Shown here piece after piece: positions 5,818 through 5,909 of a DNA stretch of 5,909 nucleotides (its first letter is position 1; each line of letters starts with the position of its first letter). Made by a program: the position numbers and the translations under genes. The notes under the pieces were generated by a model. The model saw only the letters and a list, made by a program, of their open reading frames with translations, did no database searches and was not told the DNA's origin. This stretch comes from Deltaproteobacteria bacterium (lineage in GTDB: Bacteria > Desulfobacterota > Syntrophobacteria > B119-G9): positions 1 to 5,909 of the forward strand of contig QMLL01000125.1 of NCBI GenBank assembly GCA_003646715.1, written 5' to 3'.

Positions 5818-5821
5818 ATCA
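5813..5821 (-). promoter_or_regulatory. Extended -10 promoter of the YrdC/YciO gene
   Basis: On the - strand TGATATAAT is a perfect extended -10 (TGn-TATAAT). The -35 region is poor (TTTTTA, 17-nt spacing), which is tolerable for an extended -10. The start site would fall near 5805, giving an approximately 20-nt purine-rich leader before the ATG. Position, strand and distance fit the gene well. Confidence 0.65.
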
Positions 5822-5862
5822 GATCACGGGTATCATAAAAAGGAGCATCTGGAAACTGTACC

Positions 5863-5909
5863 ATGTCTGAAGCAATTTCGAGAAACTATGCCGCAATTGA
5901 CGTTGGATC
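5863..5909 (+). CDS. N-terminus of a probable Ppx/GppA exopolyphosphatase-family protein, cut by the window edge
   Basis: Fifteen complete codons are visible from ATG 5863-5865, and the frame runs off the right edge. The peptide MSEAISRNYAAIDVGS ends in what looks like the phosphate-1 loop of the ASKHA superfamily; AAIDVGS close to the N-terminus is typical of Ppx/GppA phosphatases, which hydrolyse polyphosphate or pppGpp. The final residue is read from TC plus any base, which is Ser. No other ATG, GTG or TTG lies in this frame after the TAA at 5836-5838. The start is oddly served: the clear AGGAG (5841-5845) is 17 nt away and only GGAA (5851-5854) is at normal spacing. It is divergent from the YrdC/YciO gene. 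Other ASKHA proteins, such as sugar kinases or BadF-type ATPases, begin similarly, so the assignment rests on few residues. Confidence 0.55.
   Translation, partial: MSEAISRNYAAIDVG

Noticed and set aside
1..5909. Mobile element, defence system or CRISPR array
   Set aside because: All supported genes are metabolic or housekeeping, with no transposase, integrase, repeat array or terminal inverted repeats found on reading both strands.

Overview
The window reads as chromosomal core metabolism of an anaerobic bacterium. The grounds are a ferredoxin-dependent 2-oxoacid oxidoreductase beside a thiolase / 3-hydroxyacyl-CoA dehydrogenase / acyl-CoA dehydrogenase operon, strong Shine-Dalgarno sites (AGGAGG), sigma-70-like promoter elements and intermediate GC. 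The gene set suits fermenters and syntrophs of the Clostridia/Peptococcaceae kind, or anaerobic Deltaproteobacteria. The phylum cannot be fixed by reading alone. Nothing looks mobile: I see no tRNA, rRNA, IS element, CRISPR array or integration scar.

Layout. (1) 1-1758, + strand: the 3' part of the alpha subunit and the complete beta subunit of a KorAB-type 2-oxoacid:ferredoxin oxidoreductase, translationally coupled by a GTGA overlap and closed by a strong hairpin at 1765-1789. (2) 1851-5067, - strand, convergent with korAB: a compact operon transcribed thiolase -> hbd -> acyl-CoA dehydrogenase, with gaps of 26 and 14 nt. (3) 5176-5784, - strand: a YrdC/YciO-family protein (threonylcarbamoyl-AMP synthase family), 108 nt upstream of the thiolase. 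(4) 5863-5909, + strand, divergent: the first 15 codons of a gene whose start looks like a Ppx/GppA phosphatase.

How the genes fit together. Thiolase, Hbd and acyl-CoA dehydrogenase cover three of the four steps linking two acetyl-CoA to butyryl-CoA, in either direction. The enoyl-CoA hydratase (crotonase) and the EtfAB electron partner are not in the window. KorAB makes or consumes acyl-CoA while exchanging electrons with ferredoxin, so the two convergent units could share both acyl-CoA and redox pools, although they are separate transcripts.

No wholly new system is evident. The points most worth a second look are a Rex-like operator candidate in the leader of the thiolase operon, a perfect 16-nt palindrome beside it, the missing crotonase/Etf genes, non-canonical residues in the thiolase, and a YrdC/YciO protein lacking the usual Ser-x-Asn asparagine. 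No gene-free stretch exceeds 300 bases; the gaps (1759-1850, 5068-5175, 5785-5862) are described in the feature list.
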